DNA of 64,000 nt, from NCBI RefSeq assembly GCF_016595235.1, contig NZ_JAENHL010000008.1:540390-604389 (forward strand). The letters are read 5' to 3'. The notes below the pieces were generated by a model. It was not told the origin of the DNA, made no database searches, and was given only the letters and a program-made list of their open reading frames with translations. This stretch comes from Taklimakanibacter albus (lineage in GTDB: Bacteria; Pseudomonadota; Alphaproteobacteria; Rhizobiales; Aestuariivirgaceae). Shown piece after piece: positions 8,337 to 16,984 of this stretch. The position numbers were made by a program, and so were the translations under genes. Position 1 is the stretch's first letter, and every line of letters begins with the position of its first letter.

Positions 8337-9118
8337 ACGCCAATCAAACACAGGGAGCGGCCGCGGCCGCTCCCATTCCCCGCATCGCGCTCAGCGGCAT
8401 CAAGAAACGCTTCGGCAGCGTCGAAGCGATCCGCGGTGTCGACCTCGCCCTTTACCCGGGTGAATGCGTCGGCCTCGTCGGCGATAATGCCGCCGGCAAG
8501 TCGACACTGACCAAAATCATTTCCGGCACCTATGTGCCCGATGAAGGCACGATCTCGATCAATGGTGAGCCGGTGCGCTTCGCCACCCCGGCGGATGCGC
8601 GCAAGCACCATATCGAGATGGTCTATCAGGATCTTTCGCTCTGCGACACGATCGATGTCGCCGGCAATCTCTATCTCGGCCGCGAGCCGATGAACGGAAT
8701 TTTCCTCGACCGCAAGGCGATGCGCGACGGGGCGCGCGCCATGCTCGAGCGGCTCGAGATCAAGATCCCCAATCTCGATGCGCTCGTCGCGCAATTGTCG
8801 GGCGGCCAGCGCCAGTCGATCGCCATCGCACGCGCCGCCGCCTTCGACCCGCAAGTCCTCATCATGGACGAGCCGACCTCGGCGCTGGCGGTGAAGGAAG
8901 TCGAGGCCGTCCTCGATCTCATCAACCGGGTCAAGGCCAAGGGCGTCACCGTGGTGCTGATCACCCATCGCCTGCAGGACCTGTTCAATGTCTGCGACCG
9001 CATCACCGTCATGTATGAAGGACTGAAAGTGGCCGAGCGCAAGATCGCCGACACCGACCTCACCGATCTGGTCAGCCTGATCGTCGGCAAGGGCCATGGG
9101 ATGGGAGGTCACGCATGA
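8333..9118 (+). CDS. sugar ABC transporter ATP-binding protein, single NBD (FrcA type)
   Basis: A 261-residue ATPase. Walker A is GDNAAGKST (50-58), the signature LSGGQ is at 155-159 and Walker B LIMDEP at 176-181. Unlike RbsA it has one nucleotide-binding domain, as in FrcA-type fructose/ribose importers, so it should act as a homodimer. ATGA overlaps couple it to the binding-protein gene and to the permease gene. Confidence 0.93.
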   Translation: MNANQTQGAAAAAPIPRIALSGIKKRFGSVEAIRGVDLALYPGECVGLVGDNAAGKSTLTKIISGTYVPDEGTISINGEPVRFATPADARKHHIEMVYQDLSLCDTIDVAGNLYLGREPMNGIFLDRKAMRDGARAMLERLEIKIPNLDALVAQLSGGQRQSIAIARAAAFDPQVLIMDEPTSALAVKEVEAVLDLINRVKAKGVTVVLITHRLQDLFNVCDRITVMYEGLKVAERKIADTDLTDLVSLIVGKGHGMGGHA

Positions 9119-10119
9119 CCAGCGCCTATACCTCGCGCCCGCAAGGCTCGCGCCTCGCCGACCTGCTCGCCGCCCATGCGCAGCTTCTGTCGATCGCCGG
9201 CTTCTTCCTGATCATGGTGGTGATCTTCTCGATCGCCAGCCCGGTCTTCCTGTCGACCGGCAATATTCTCAACCTGGTGCGCCAGATCGCGCCGATCCTG
9301 ATCGTCGCCGTCGCCATGACCTTCGTCATCACCACCGGCGGCATCGACCTGTCGGTCGGCTCGGTGGTGGCCCTCATCAACGCATCGGCCGCCATCGTCC
9401 TGCAGATGGGGCTCCCCTGGCCCATCGCGGTGATCGGGCTCCTGCTGCTCGGCGCCGCCATCGGCGCGATCCAAGGCTGGTTCATCGCCTATCAGGGCAT
9501 CCAGGCCTTTATCGTCACCTTGGCCGGGCTCTCGGCGCTGCGCGGCATCGCGCTTCTCATGACCGAAGGCTTTTCGATCCCGATCTCCACCGATCTCGGC
9601 TTTGTCGCCATCGGACGCGAATGGCTTCTGGGCGTGCCGGTGCCGACCTGGATCGCCTTCCTCATCGTGGCGGCGGGCTTCCTTACCTTCTGGGGCACGC
9701 GCTTCGGGCGTTATGTCACCGCCATCGGCGCCAATCAGGAAGCGGCACGCCGTTCCGGCATCTCGACCAAGCAGATCCTGCTCTGGGTCTATGTGCTGAC
9801 CGGCCTCGCTTCGGCGCTCGCCGGCATCATCATCGCGGCGCGGCTTGGTTCGGGCAGCTCGAATGCGGCCGTCGGCTTCGAGCTCGAGGTGATCGCCGCC
9901 GTGGTGCTGGGCGGCACGTCGCTGATGGGCGGGCGCGGCTCGATCGCCGGCACCGTGCTGGGCGCCCTCACCATCGGCGTGATCGGCAACGGGCTGATCC
10001 TCTCGCATGTGTCGCCCTTCTTCACCCAGATCGTGACCGGCTCGATCATCCTGCTCGCCGTGTGGCTCAATGCGCGGGTCTTCTCGCGCCTCGCCAGCGG
10101 CGCGCGCCGCAAGACTTGA
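9115..10119 (+). CDS. sugar ABC transporter permease (RbsC type)
   Basis: A 334-residue BPD_transp_2 permease with eight to ten membrane helices. The family segment TTGGIDLSVGSVVAL (about residues 76-90) and the EAA-like loop GANQEAARRSGI are present, as is the late VLGGTSLMGGRGSIAGTVLGA stretch. It is the only permease of this system and should form a homodimer with the FrcA-type ATPase. Confidence 0.93.
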   Translation: MTSAYTSRPQGSRLADLLAAHAQLLSIAGFFLIMVVIFSIASPVFLSTGNILNLVRQIAPILIVAVAMTFVITTGGIDLSVGSVVALINASAAIVLQMGLPWPIAVIGLLLLGAAIGAIQGWFIAYQGIQAFIVTLAGLSALRGIALLMTEGFSIPISTDLGFVAIGREWLLGVPVPTWIAFLIVAAGFLTFWGTRFGRYVTAIGANQEAARRSGISTKQILLWVYVLTGLASALAGIIIAARLGSGSSNAAVGFELEVIAAVVLGGTSLMGGRGSIAGTVLGALTIGVIGNGLILSHVSPFFTQIVTGSIILLAVWLNARVFSRLASGARRKT

Positions 10120-10129
10120 GGCAAGGACC

Positions 10130-11191
10130 ATGACGGAACTTTCGCAAGCCCATACCGGCTCCGGCCTGGTGATGACGGTAAACGGACCCATCAAGGCGGC
10201 GGAGATGGGCGTGACCCTGATGCACGAGCATCTCCTCAATGATTGCCGCTGCTGGTGGAACCCACCCAAGGAGCCGGAGCGCGCGCATCTCGGCACCTCA
10301 CCCGTCCATGCCGGCATCATCGGCGAGCTCAGGATGGATCCCTTCGTCAATCTGCATAATTGCGGGCTCGACGATCATCGGCTCACCATCGCCGAGCTGG
10401 CGCCGTTCCGGAAAGCGGGCGGACGCACGGTGGTCGATCCGACCTGCCGTGGCATCGGCCGCAATCCAAGCAAGCTGCGCGAGATCGCGGCCGGCTCCGG
10501 CCTCCATATCGTGATGGGCTCGGGCTATTATCTGCAGGCCTCGCATCCCCCCGTGCTCAAAGGCATGAGCAAGAAGGACGTGGCGGACGAGATCGTGCGC
10601 GACGCGCTCGAAGGTGTCGATGGCAGCGATGCCAAGATCGGCCTCATCGGCGAGATCGGCGTCTCGGGCGATTTCACCGCGGATGAGGAGAAGTCGCTGC
10701 GCGGCGCGGCACAAGCCCAGGCGCGCACCAGGCTGCCGATCATGGTGCATCTCCCTGCCTGGTACCGCCATGGCGGCAAGGTGCTCGACATTGTCGCGGA
10801 GGAAGGCGGCGATCTCAACCATACGATCCTTTGCCACATGAATCCGTCCGGCGAGGATGTCGATTATCAAGTCGCCTGCGCCAGGCGTGGCGCCTTCATC
10901 GAATATGACATGATCGGCATGGACTACTGGTATGCCGACCAGCAGGTGCAATGCCCGTCGGACGAGGACAATGCCCGCGCCATCAAGCGGCTGATCGATC
11001 TGGGCCACCTCGAGAAGATCCTACTGTCGCAGGATGTGTTCCTCAAGATGATGCTCAGCCATTATGGCGGCTTCGGCTATGCCTATGTCGTGACCCATTT
11101 CGCCGAGCGCCTGAAGCGTCACGGCGTCAGCGACAAACAGATTTCAACCATGCTTATCGACAATCCAAGGCGCGTTTTCGCCGCCGCATAA
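10130..11191 (+). CDS. phosphotriesterase (PTE)-like amidohydrolase family protein
   Basis: A protein of 353 residues from ATG 10130, which follows an AAGGA site; a longer frame would overlap the permease gene. The binuclear metal ligands of the PTE/Php family can be placed at H32 and H34 (MHEHLLND), E175 (GEIG, in place of the carboxylated lysine), H207 (MVHLPAW), H236 (LCHMN) and D302 (SQDVF). Homologues hydrolyse lactones, sugar lactone phosphates or phosphoesters. With the sugar importer and the PfkB kinase it may open a sugar lactone or a glycosylated nitrogen compound (inference). Confidence 0.88.
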   Translation: MTELSQAHTGSGLVMTVNGPIKAAEMGVTLMHEHLLNDCRCWWNPPKEPERAHLGTSPVHAGIIGELRMDPFVNLHNCGLDDHRLTIAELAPFRKAGGRTVVDPTCRGIGRNPSKLREIAAGSGLHIVMGSGYYLQASHPPVLKGMSKKDVADEIVRDALEGVDGSDAKIGLIGEIGVSGDFTADEEKSLRGAAQAQARTRLPIMVHLPAWYRHGGKVLDIVAEEGGDLNHTILCHMNPSGEDVDYQVACARRGAFIEYDMIGMDYWYADQQVQCPSDEDNARAIKRLIDLGHLEKILLSQDVFLKMMLSHYGGFGYAYVVTHFAERLKRHGVSDKQISTMLIDNPRRVFAAA

Positions 11192-11204
11192 AAAGGAGAC
11201 TGCA

Positions 11205-11969
11205 ATGACCAAGAAGAATGTGCTGCTCGTCGGCGAAAGCTGGGTGAGCTCGGCGAACCATTACAAAGGCTGGGATACGTTTTCGAGCGTGACCTTCCAT
11301 CTCGGCGCCGAGCCGCTGGTCAAGGCGCTCAAGGACAGCGAGTTCAACCTCACCTACATGCCGGCGCATGAGGCGGCGGAAGGCCTGCCCTTCACGATGG
11401 ACGGCCTCGCCAAATACGAAGCCATCATCATCTCCGATATCGGCGCCAACACTTTGCTGCTGCCGCCCGATGTGTGGCTGCATGGCAAGACGGTGCCGAA
11501 CCGCCTGAAGCTCCTGCGCGACTGGACCCAGCAGGGCGGCGGTCTCATGATGATCGGCGGCTATTTCTCCTTCCAGGGCATCGATGGCCGCGCCCGCTGG
11601 CGCCGCACGCCGGTCGAAGAAGCGCTGCCCGTGACCTGTCTTCCCTATGACGATCGTGTCGAGGCGCCGGAAGGCATCGTCGCCGAAGTGCTGAAGCCCG
11701 ATCATCCGATCGTCGCGGGTCTCAAAGGCCCGTGGCCGGCGCTGCTCGGCATCAATGAGGTCGAGGTCAAGAAGGGCTCGGAAATCATCGCCCGTCTGCC
11801 CGAGGATCAGGGCGGCCATCCGCTGCTCGTCACCGGCTCGTTCGGCAAAGGCCGCACCATGGCCTGGACCTCCGATATCGGCCCGCACTGGCTGACGAAC
11901 GACTTCGTGAACTGGCCGGGCTACGCCAAATTGTGGCGCCAGTCGCTGGCCTGGCTCACCAGCAAATAA
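11205..11969 (+). CDS. GATase1-like family protein (DUF1355 type)
   Basis: A protein of 254 residues preceded by AAGGAG. The start KKNVLLVGESWVSS and the segment TQQGGGLMMIGGYFSFQG match the glutamine-amidotransferase-like (PF07090) group. The nucleophile-elbow position reads GGYFSF, so the catalytic cysteine of true class I amidotransferases is missing; a binding or non-amidotransferase role is more likely. It lies 13 bp after the PTE-like gene and 11 bp before the PfkB kinase, clearly in the same operon. The molecular role is unknown. Confidence 0.8.
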   Translation: MTKKNVLLVGESWVSSANHYKGWDTFSSVTFHLGAEPLVKALKDSEFNLTYMPAHEAAEGLPFTMDGLAKYEAIIISDIGANTLLLPPDVWLHGKTVPNRLKLLRDWTQQGGGLMMIGGYFSFQGIDGRARWRRTPVEEALPVTCLPYDDRVEAPEGIVAEVLKPDHPIVAGLKGPWPALLGINEVEVKKGSEIIARLPEDQGGHPLLVTGSFGKGRTMAWTSDIGPHWLTNDFVNWPGYAKLWRQSLAWLTSK

Positions 11970-11980
11970 CGCCCGTGCCC

Positions 11981-12874
11981 ATGCGCAAGGATCGTCCGCG
12001 TCTCGTGGTGATCGGCAATGCCTGTCTCGATGTGACCTATCATCTGGACAGGCTGCCCAAACCCGGCGAGACGATCAATGCGCGACGGGTGGTCACCGAT
12101 CTCGGCGGCAAAGGCCTCAACCAGGCCATTGCCGCCGAACGCGCGGGTGCGGAAGTCCATCTCATCGCCGCCATTGGCCAGGATACGACAGCCGAAAGAA
12201 TCCGCGCTGCCCTTAGCACCGAGGGCATGACCGAAAGCGGTCTCATCCAGCATGAAGGGGCGAGCGACGACTCGATTCTCCTTCTCGATGCCCAAGGCGA
12301 AAATGTCATCGTCAGCAATACACTCCAGGCCGAGTCTCTGACTCCTGCCGAGGCTGACGTCCGATTGAAGGCGGCCTTGGACCGAGCAGCGCTTCTGCTG
12401 CTGCAGGGCAATCTGCGGCATGACACGACGGTTCAAGCGATGGCTCTCGCCCGGCAAGCCGGTGTCGTGATCGCCTTCAATCCGTCACCGCTTCAGCCCT
12501 GGTTCGGCGATCTGCCGGAAGCCGATATCGTCATCGCCAATCAGGTGGAGGCGGAGGCGCTCGACGGCCGCACCGGCAAGAAGCTCACCGTCATCACGCT
12601 CGGCGCCAAGGGCTGCCGGCTCGAGCGTCCCGGGCAAGCCGATGTGGCAGTACCCGCCCCACAAGTCGCGGCCATCGCGGCGGGCGGCGCCGGAGACGTC
12701 TTCGCCGGTACGTTCATCGCCGAATGGCTCATATCCGGCGATGCCGCACGTGCCGCGCAGCTGGGTGTCAAAGCCGCGAGCGACAAGGCGACACGGCACG
12801 GCACGCTCTCCGCCTTCCCGACCGAAGCCGCGCTGGCGGGCTTCCGCCAAGATTTGATTTCCCTCTCAGTTTGA
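11981..12874 (+). CDS. PfkB family carbohydrate kinase (ribokinase-like)
   Basis: A protein of 297 residues from ATG 11981; GTG 11975 is an alternative. GGKGLNQA (42-49) is the N-terminal substrate signature of ribokinases, and GGAGDVFAGTF (235-245) holds the catalytic base D239 and the anion hole. The usual DTTGAGD reads AAGGAGD. It should phosphorylate the imported sugar, or the sugar released by the PTE-like or DUF1688 step. It follows the GATase1-like gene by 11 bp. Confidence 0.9.
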   Translation: MRKDRPRLVVIGNACLDVTYHLDRLPKPGETINARRVVTDLGGKGLNQAIAAERAGAEVHLIAAIGQDTTAERIRAALSTEGMTESGLIQHEGASDDSILLLDAQGENVIVSNTLQAESLTPAEADVRLKAALDRAALLLLQGNLRHDTTVQAMALARQAGVVIAFNPSPLQPWFGDLPEADIVIANQVEAEALDGRTGKKLTVITLGAKGCRLERPGQADVAVPAPQVAAIAAGGAGDVFAGTFIAEWLISGDAARAAQLGVKAASDKATRHGTLSAFPTEAALAGFRQDLISLSV

Positions 12875-12884
12875 AAGACCGATC

Positions 12885-14111
12885 ATGACCGATGCTTCTC
12901 CCCTTCTCTCTTCCACAGCGGTGCGCGAGGCGGCGCAGCGCACGCTGGCGGACGGGCTCGCGGGCAAGCTCGCGCACTGGTCCGTCGATCTCGACCAGTT
13001 GCCGAAGACCGCGCGCTTCGTTGCGCAAGTGACGCGTGAGAATTACCCGTCGCTGTCGGTGCCTTTCCATTCGCGCTGGCGGCATTTCGAGGCGGGCGGC
13101 ATCGACCGCTGGAAGCAGGTTCTGGCGCAACGTGCTTGGCCCAGCAAAGAAGCGCAAGCCCGCGCCGCGCTCGATCTCGCCATCGTCTCGGTGCTGCTCG
13201 ACGCCGGCAGCGGCGGGCGCTGGTCCTACACCGAGCCCAGCACCGGAAAACGCTTCTCCTCCTCCGAGGGATTGGGCGTCGCGAGCTTCGACCTCGTGGC
13301 CAGCGGCGCACTTTCGAACGATCCCAAAGATCCCTGGCGCGCCGACGCCGAGCGCCTCAAACGCTTCAGCAAGGCCGATCTCGAAAAGGCTTTCCAGGTC
13401 AGTGCCGACAATCCGCTGGCCGGCGTCGAGGGCCGGGTCGCCCTGCTCAACCGTCTGGGCGAGGCCTGCCAGGCCCAGACCTCTCATTTCGCCATCAGCG
13501 ATGCGCCGCGACCGGGGGGCATTGCCGACAGTCTCGCCGGCAGATCAGTGGCGGGACGGATCGAGGCGGCGCAGATCCTGCGCTGCCTCCTCGATACGCT
13601 GGGCGGCATCTGGCCGAGCCGGCTAACGCTCGGCGCGACGCCGCTCGGCGACACCTGGCGCTATGAGCGCTGGCAGAAACCGGGAGATGCGCTGTCAGGC
13701 CTCGTTCCTTTCCATAAGCTGTCGCAGTGGCTGACCTATTCGCTGATCGAGCCTTTGATCGTGCGCGGTCTGAAGGTCGGCGCCATCGACGGGCTCACCG
13801 GCCTCGCCGAATACCGCAATGGCGGCCTCTTCATCGACACGGAGATGCTGCGCCTCAAGCATCCGGCTGAGGCCGTCAAGCCGCAGGAAGTGAGCTCGGC
13901 CCTGATCGTCGAATGGCGCGCCTTGACCATTGCTCTGCTCGACCGGCTTCTGTCGCCGGTGCGCGACGAGCTCGGCATCAGCGCCGACCGTTTCCCGATC
14001 GCCTCGATGCTGGAGGGCGGCAGCTGGGCGGCGGGACGGCGCATCGCGCGCGAGAAGCGCTCCGATGGATCGCCGCCGCTCAATATCGTGAGCGACGGCA
14101 CGACGTTCTGA
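12885..14111 (+). CDS. DUF1688 family protein (Urc4/Urg3-like)
   Basis: A protein of 408 residues that matches the DUF1688 family over its full length, for example RENYPSLSVPFHSRWRHFE, the GAGSGGRW-like LDAGSGGRWSYTE segment and the GLTGLAEYRNGGLF stretch near the C-terminus. In yeasts URC4/URG3 is needed for the alternative (URC) uracil degradation route that runs through ribosylurea; the biochemical step is not settled. The usual partners, a URC1-like GTP cyclohydrolase II homologue and uracil phosphoribosyltransferase, are not in this window. Here it ends the LacI operon, 10 bp after the kinase, and suggests an N-ribosyl substrate (inference). Confidence 0.82.
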   Translation: MTDASPLLSSTAVREAAQRTLADGLAGKLAHWSVDLDQLPKTARFVAQVTRENYPSLSVPFHSRWRHFEAGGIDRWKQVLAQRAWPSKEAQARAALDLAIVSVLLDAGSGGRWSYTEPSTGKRFSSSEGLGVASFDLVASGALSNDPKDPWRADAERLKRFSKADLEKAFQVSADNPLAGVEGRVALLNRLGEACQAQTSHFAISDAPRPGGIADSLAGRSVAGRIEAAQILRCLLDTLGGIWPSRLTLGATPLGDTWRYERWQKPGDALSGLVPFHKLSQWLTYSLIEPLIVRGLKVGAIDGLTGLAEYRNGGLFIDTEMLRLKHPAEAVKPQEVSSALIVEWRALTIALLDRLLSPVRDELGISADRFPIASMLEGGSWAAGRRIAREKRSDGSPPLNIVSDGTTF

Positions 14112-14120
14112 TGACTCCGA

Positions 14121-15356
14121 TCAGACGATGACGGCGAGGTCATGCGGTATCGCCGACAGCATGGCGGCGCCGTCGGTATGGAAGGCCAGCGTGTCGATAA
14201 TGCAGCTCAGTCCCGACATGCGCGGCAGGAAGAAGATGCTTTCGAAATTCACCGCGGTGCCCGGGCTGAAGACAGCGTCGGTCTCGACCTCATATTCATA
14301 GACGAAGTTACCGACCCAGTCGGGCGGAAAGGCGATGCCCATCTCGTAACCGCCAATCCATGACTGCTCGCCCCACAGGCCGCATTCCTCGTAATATGCC
14401 TTCAAGGTCCGGGTCAGTTCCATGATCGGCAGGTTGGGCCTCAGGAGGTCGCGGCAGATGGCCATGGATTTCGCAGATTTGTCGAAGGCCTGGAGGACTT
14501 CGCGTGGCGGCTCGCCCACATAATAGGTGCGCCCGATGTTGGCGTGATAGCGGTGATAGACCCCGCTCAGATCGACATTCACCTGCTCGCCCGGCATGAT
14601 CTTCTTGCGCGAGGCGAGCGGATGGTTGCAATTGGCCTTGGGACCGGAGGCCACAGGCTGGGTTATCCCTGGATTCTCGCTGCCCGCCGCCGCCATCGCC
14701 CGGATGATCTCGCCATAGACCTCGAGCTCGGTGACACCCGGTCTAATCGCGGCGCGAGCCGCCTTGTGGCCGACATCGGCGAAATGCGCGGCCTGCGCGA
14801 TACAGGCCATTTCCTGCGGCGACTTCAGCCAGCGCACCTCGCGCAGGATGTCGCTGCCATCCATCACCTTCAGTCCGGCATTCTCGAAGGCCTGGACGAA
14901 GCGGCGGCTGACGGCCGGATTGGGGCGATAGGAATGGAATTCGAGTCCGACGCTGCCGGTGAGCCAGCCCGCCGCCCGCAACTCCTCGATGATGAAAGGC
15001 GTGCCGTCGCGGCGCTGGTGCATAGGGAAAATCCGCGTGTCGCGCGCCACGGTGACGTATCGGATCATCACCTGCTCGCTCAGCGTGTCGAACATGATGA
15101 AGTCGTCATGATCGACATGGACCGCTATGCCGCTGGTCGGCGGCCAGGCCTTGGGGCTCTGCGCCTGGTACCATTCCGCCTGATAGCCGCTGACATAACA
15201 TAGGCTTTCCGGCGCGGTCAGATAGAGGAGATCGATCTTGTCCTTGGCCATGCGCTGGCGGATGCGGACAAGGCGATCCCGGTATTCGCCGAGCGAGAAG
15301 CCGAGCTCGAGCGGCGGCGTGATCTGATGAAGCGCGATATCGCGGTTGATGCCCAT
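14121..15356 (-). CDS. M24 family protein without canonical metal ligands (creatinase / ectoine-hydrolase-like), paralogue 1
   Basis: A protein of 411 residues from ATG 15356, with an N-terminal creatinase domain (about 20-165) and a C-terminal pita-bread domain (about 175-411). Of the five ligands of true M24 aminopeptidases, the first Asp is kept (D262), the second is Asn (N273 in YHANIGRTY), the His is Tyr (Y337 in GGYEMGIAFPPDWVG), the first Glu is kept (E372) and the last Glu site reads D388. This resembles metal-free creatinase and ectoine hydrolase, which cleave non-peptide C-N bonds. It is the last gene of the minus-strand operon headed at 21087 and is convergent with the DUF1688 gene. 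Confidence 0.85.
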   Translation of the reverse strand: MGINRDIALHQITPPLELGFSLGEYRDRLVRIRQRMAKDKIDLLYLTAPESLCYVSGYQAEWYQAQSPKAWPPTSGIAVHVDHDDFIMFDTLSEQVMIRYVTVARDTRIFPMHQRRDGTPFIIEELRAAGWLTGSVGLEFHSYRPNPAVSRRFVQAFENAGLKVMDGSDILREVRWLKSPQEMACIAQAAHFADVGHKAARAAIRPGVTELEVYGEIIRAMAAAGSENPGITQPVASGPKANCNHPLASRKKIMPGEQVNVDLSGVYHRYHANIGRTYYVGEPPREVLQAFDKSAKSMAICRDLLRPNLPIMELTRTLKAYYEECGLWGEQSWIGGYEMGIAFPPDWVGNFVYEYEVETDAVFSPGTAVNFESIFFLPRMSGLSCIIDTLAFHTDGAAMLSAIPHDLAVIV

Positions 15357-15391
15357 TCGGGTCTCCTCTCCTATAGTGCGGGACTGTCCGA

Positions 15392-16888
15392 TCAGGCGGC
15401 GGTTTCGGGCTCGAGCGGAAAGATCGGCCGGCGCACCTTGGTGAAGGACAGCTGCGAATAGTCGGAGGTGCAGACCCCGACACCGGCACATTCGACGATC
15501 GCCTTGGCGAGCTTCTGGAAGCCGGCGCGATAGTGGATGCGGCTCTTGAGCATCACGAAACGTTTGCGCAACGGATCGATGCCGAGGCACAGCAGGCTCT
15601 CGATGTCGAAAGGCTCGACCTGGCGGGAAATGACGACGATCTCGACCTTGCCCGTGTCGATGATGACCGTGTTGCCCATATCGTGAAGCACGCCCCGCTC
15701 CATCGGACCGCGATTGCGGTATTTGCCGTCGCTGATCAGCTTCACCTTGCCGGTGACGGTCATTGGCTTGCCCTTGCGGTTGATGGAGGGCATATCGGCC
15801 TTGCCGCCGAGATTCAGCGTCACCGTCGCACCGATGCCGGCGGCGATCGCCTGCTTCACCGCCGCCTCGTCATAGATGGCGAAGACCGCCACATTGTCGA
15901 GCCCGGCGCGGAGAATGCCGTCCAGCACCATGATCGTGTCCATCGTGCCGCCCGAGGCGCAGTTGTCATAGTGGTCGAGCAGGATCACCGGTCCGTCACC
16001 GGGCTCGGCGGCGAGCTTTGCGGCGCGCTCAAGCGAGGCCTCAAGGGCTTCCAGCCGGTAGACGAAGGCCCGGCGCTCGGCCCAGGCCATGTCGAGCAAC
16101 TCGTCGCACAGCGCCCGCGCCTTGGCCGGATCGTTGTCCGTCACCACCACCGCGCTCAGGCCGGCATTGCTGACATCGGCATGCGGGAAGCCGGTAAAAA
16201 CAGTGGCGATGAGCGCCTCGCCCGATTCCTCCATCTGCCGGGCCCGCGCCTGGATCTCGCGGTTGGGCGAATCGCCGGTTCCCTGACGCATCACATGCGG
16301 CAGCATAGGCCGGTTGCCCCAGGCCATGGTCGGCGTGATCTCGCCCTTGATGCCCTTCAGCAGCGTGCGGCCGGCGCGCAGGCCGGTTTCGTAGTGGTCG
16401 ACATGAGGATAGGTCTGGTAGCCCGCGATCACCGTCGCATTGTCGACCATCGCCGGAAAGAGATTGGTGTGCATGTCGAGCGCCACAGCGATCGGGGTCG
16501 TCGGGGCGATCCGGCGCAGGCGCGCCAGCAGGCTCCCTTCGCCGTCCTCGCTGGTCTCGGTGACCATTGCGCCATGCAGGTCGAGCAGGATCGCATCGCA
16601 GCCCTGGCTGACCGCGGCGCAGATCCGATTGGCAATGTGCTCGAAAGCCTCCTTGGCCACCGGCCCGCTCGGATTGGCATTGGCGGCAATCGGCGTCACG
16701 ATCTCGGCCCCCTCCTTCTCGGCGAGATCGAGAAAAGCGGCGAGCGCCGAGCCCGTCCCCTTATAGGCGTCATAGGCGGCGCGCCCTTCATAAGGCTGGT
16801 CGGAACCGACCGCGAAACGCGCCAAAGGTGTGGGCACTGGCGAAAACGTATTGGTCTCGTGCTTCATGAGCGCCGCGACGATGCGCAT
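15392..16888 (-). CDS. M81 family metalloprotein (MlrC-like), second copy
   Basis: A protein of 498 residues from ATG 16888, with AGGAAAGGA upstream. The zinc ligands are predicted at D138 and H140 (LDMHTNL) and H162 (YPHVD). LLDLHGAMV at 101-109 is the family signature, and LLDHYDNCASGGTMD lies mid-protein. Unlike the flanking M24 proteins its metal site looks intact. It lies 35 bp upstream of M24 paralogue 1 and downstream of M24 paralogue 2, so it should act on the same imported compound or a breakdown product. Confidence 0.88.
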   Translation of the reverse strand: MRIVAALMKHETNTFSPVPTPLARFAVGSDQPYEGRAAYDAYKGTGSALAAFLDLAEKEGAEIVTPIAANANPSGPVAKEAFEHIANRICAAVSQGCDAILLDLHGAMVTETSEDGEGSLLARLRRIAPTTPIAVALDMHTNLFPAMVDNATVIAGYQTYPHVDHYETGLRAGRTLLKGIKGEITPTMAWGNRPMLPHVMRQGTGDSPNREIQARARQMEESGEALIATVFTGFPHADVSNAGLSAVVVTDNDPAKARALCDELLDMAWAERRAFVYRLEALEASLERAAKLAAEPGDGPVILLDHYDNCASGGTMDTIMVLDGILRAGLDNVAVFAIYDEAAVKQAIAAGIGATVTLNLGGKADMPSINRKGKPMTVTGKVKLISDGKYRNRGPMERGVLHDMGNTVIIDTGKVEIVVISRQVEPFDIESLLCLGIDPLRKRFVMLKSRIHYRAGFQKLAKAIVECAGVGVCTSDYSQLSFTKVRRPIFPLEPETAA

Positions 16889-16931
16889 AAGGGAGTTCCT
16901 TTCCTGCAAGTGGGCAATATTCGTCCGTGAC

Positions 16932-16953
16932 CGCCGCCCGGTGTCAGGCGGCG
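16932..16953 (-). terminator. intra-operon stem-loop between M24 and M81 genes
   Basis: CGCCGCC (16932-16938) and GGCGGCG (16947-16953) form a 7-bp GC stem with an 8-base loop in a 96-bp gap. There is no following U-tract in the minus direction. It may attenuate or protect the message; a true terminator is doubtful. Confidence 0.35.
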
Positions 16954-16984
16954 ACCTGTTCTCGATGAACCGACGCGGATTGGA

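Noticed and set aside
16932-16953. Operon break between M24 paralogue 2 and the M81 gene
   Set aside because: The stem lacks a U-tract and no separate promoter or operator copy is seen in the 96-bp gap, so one operon is more likely.
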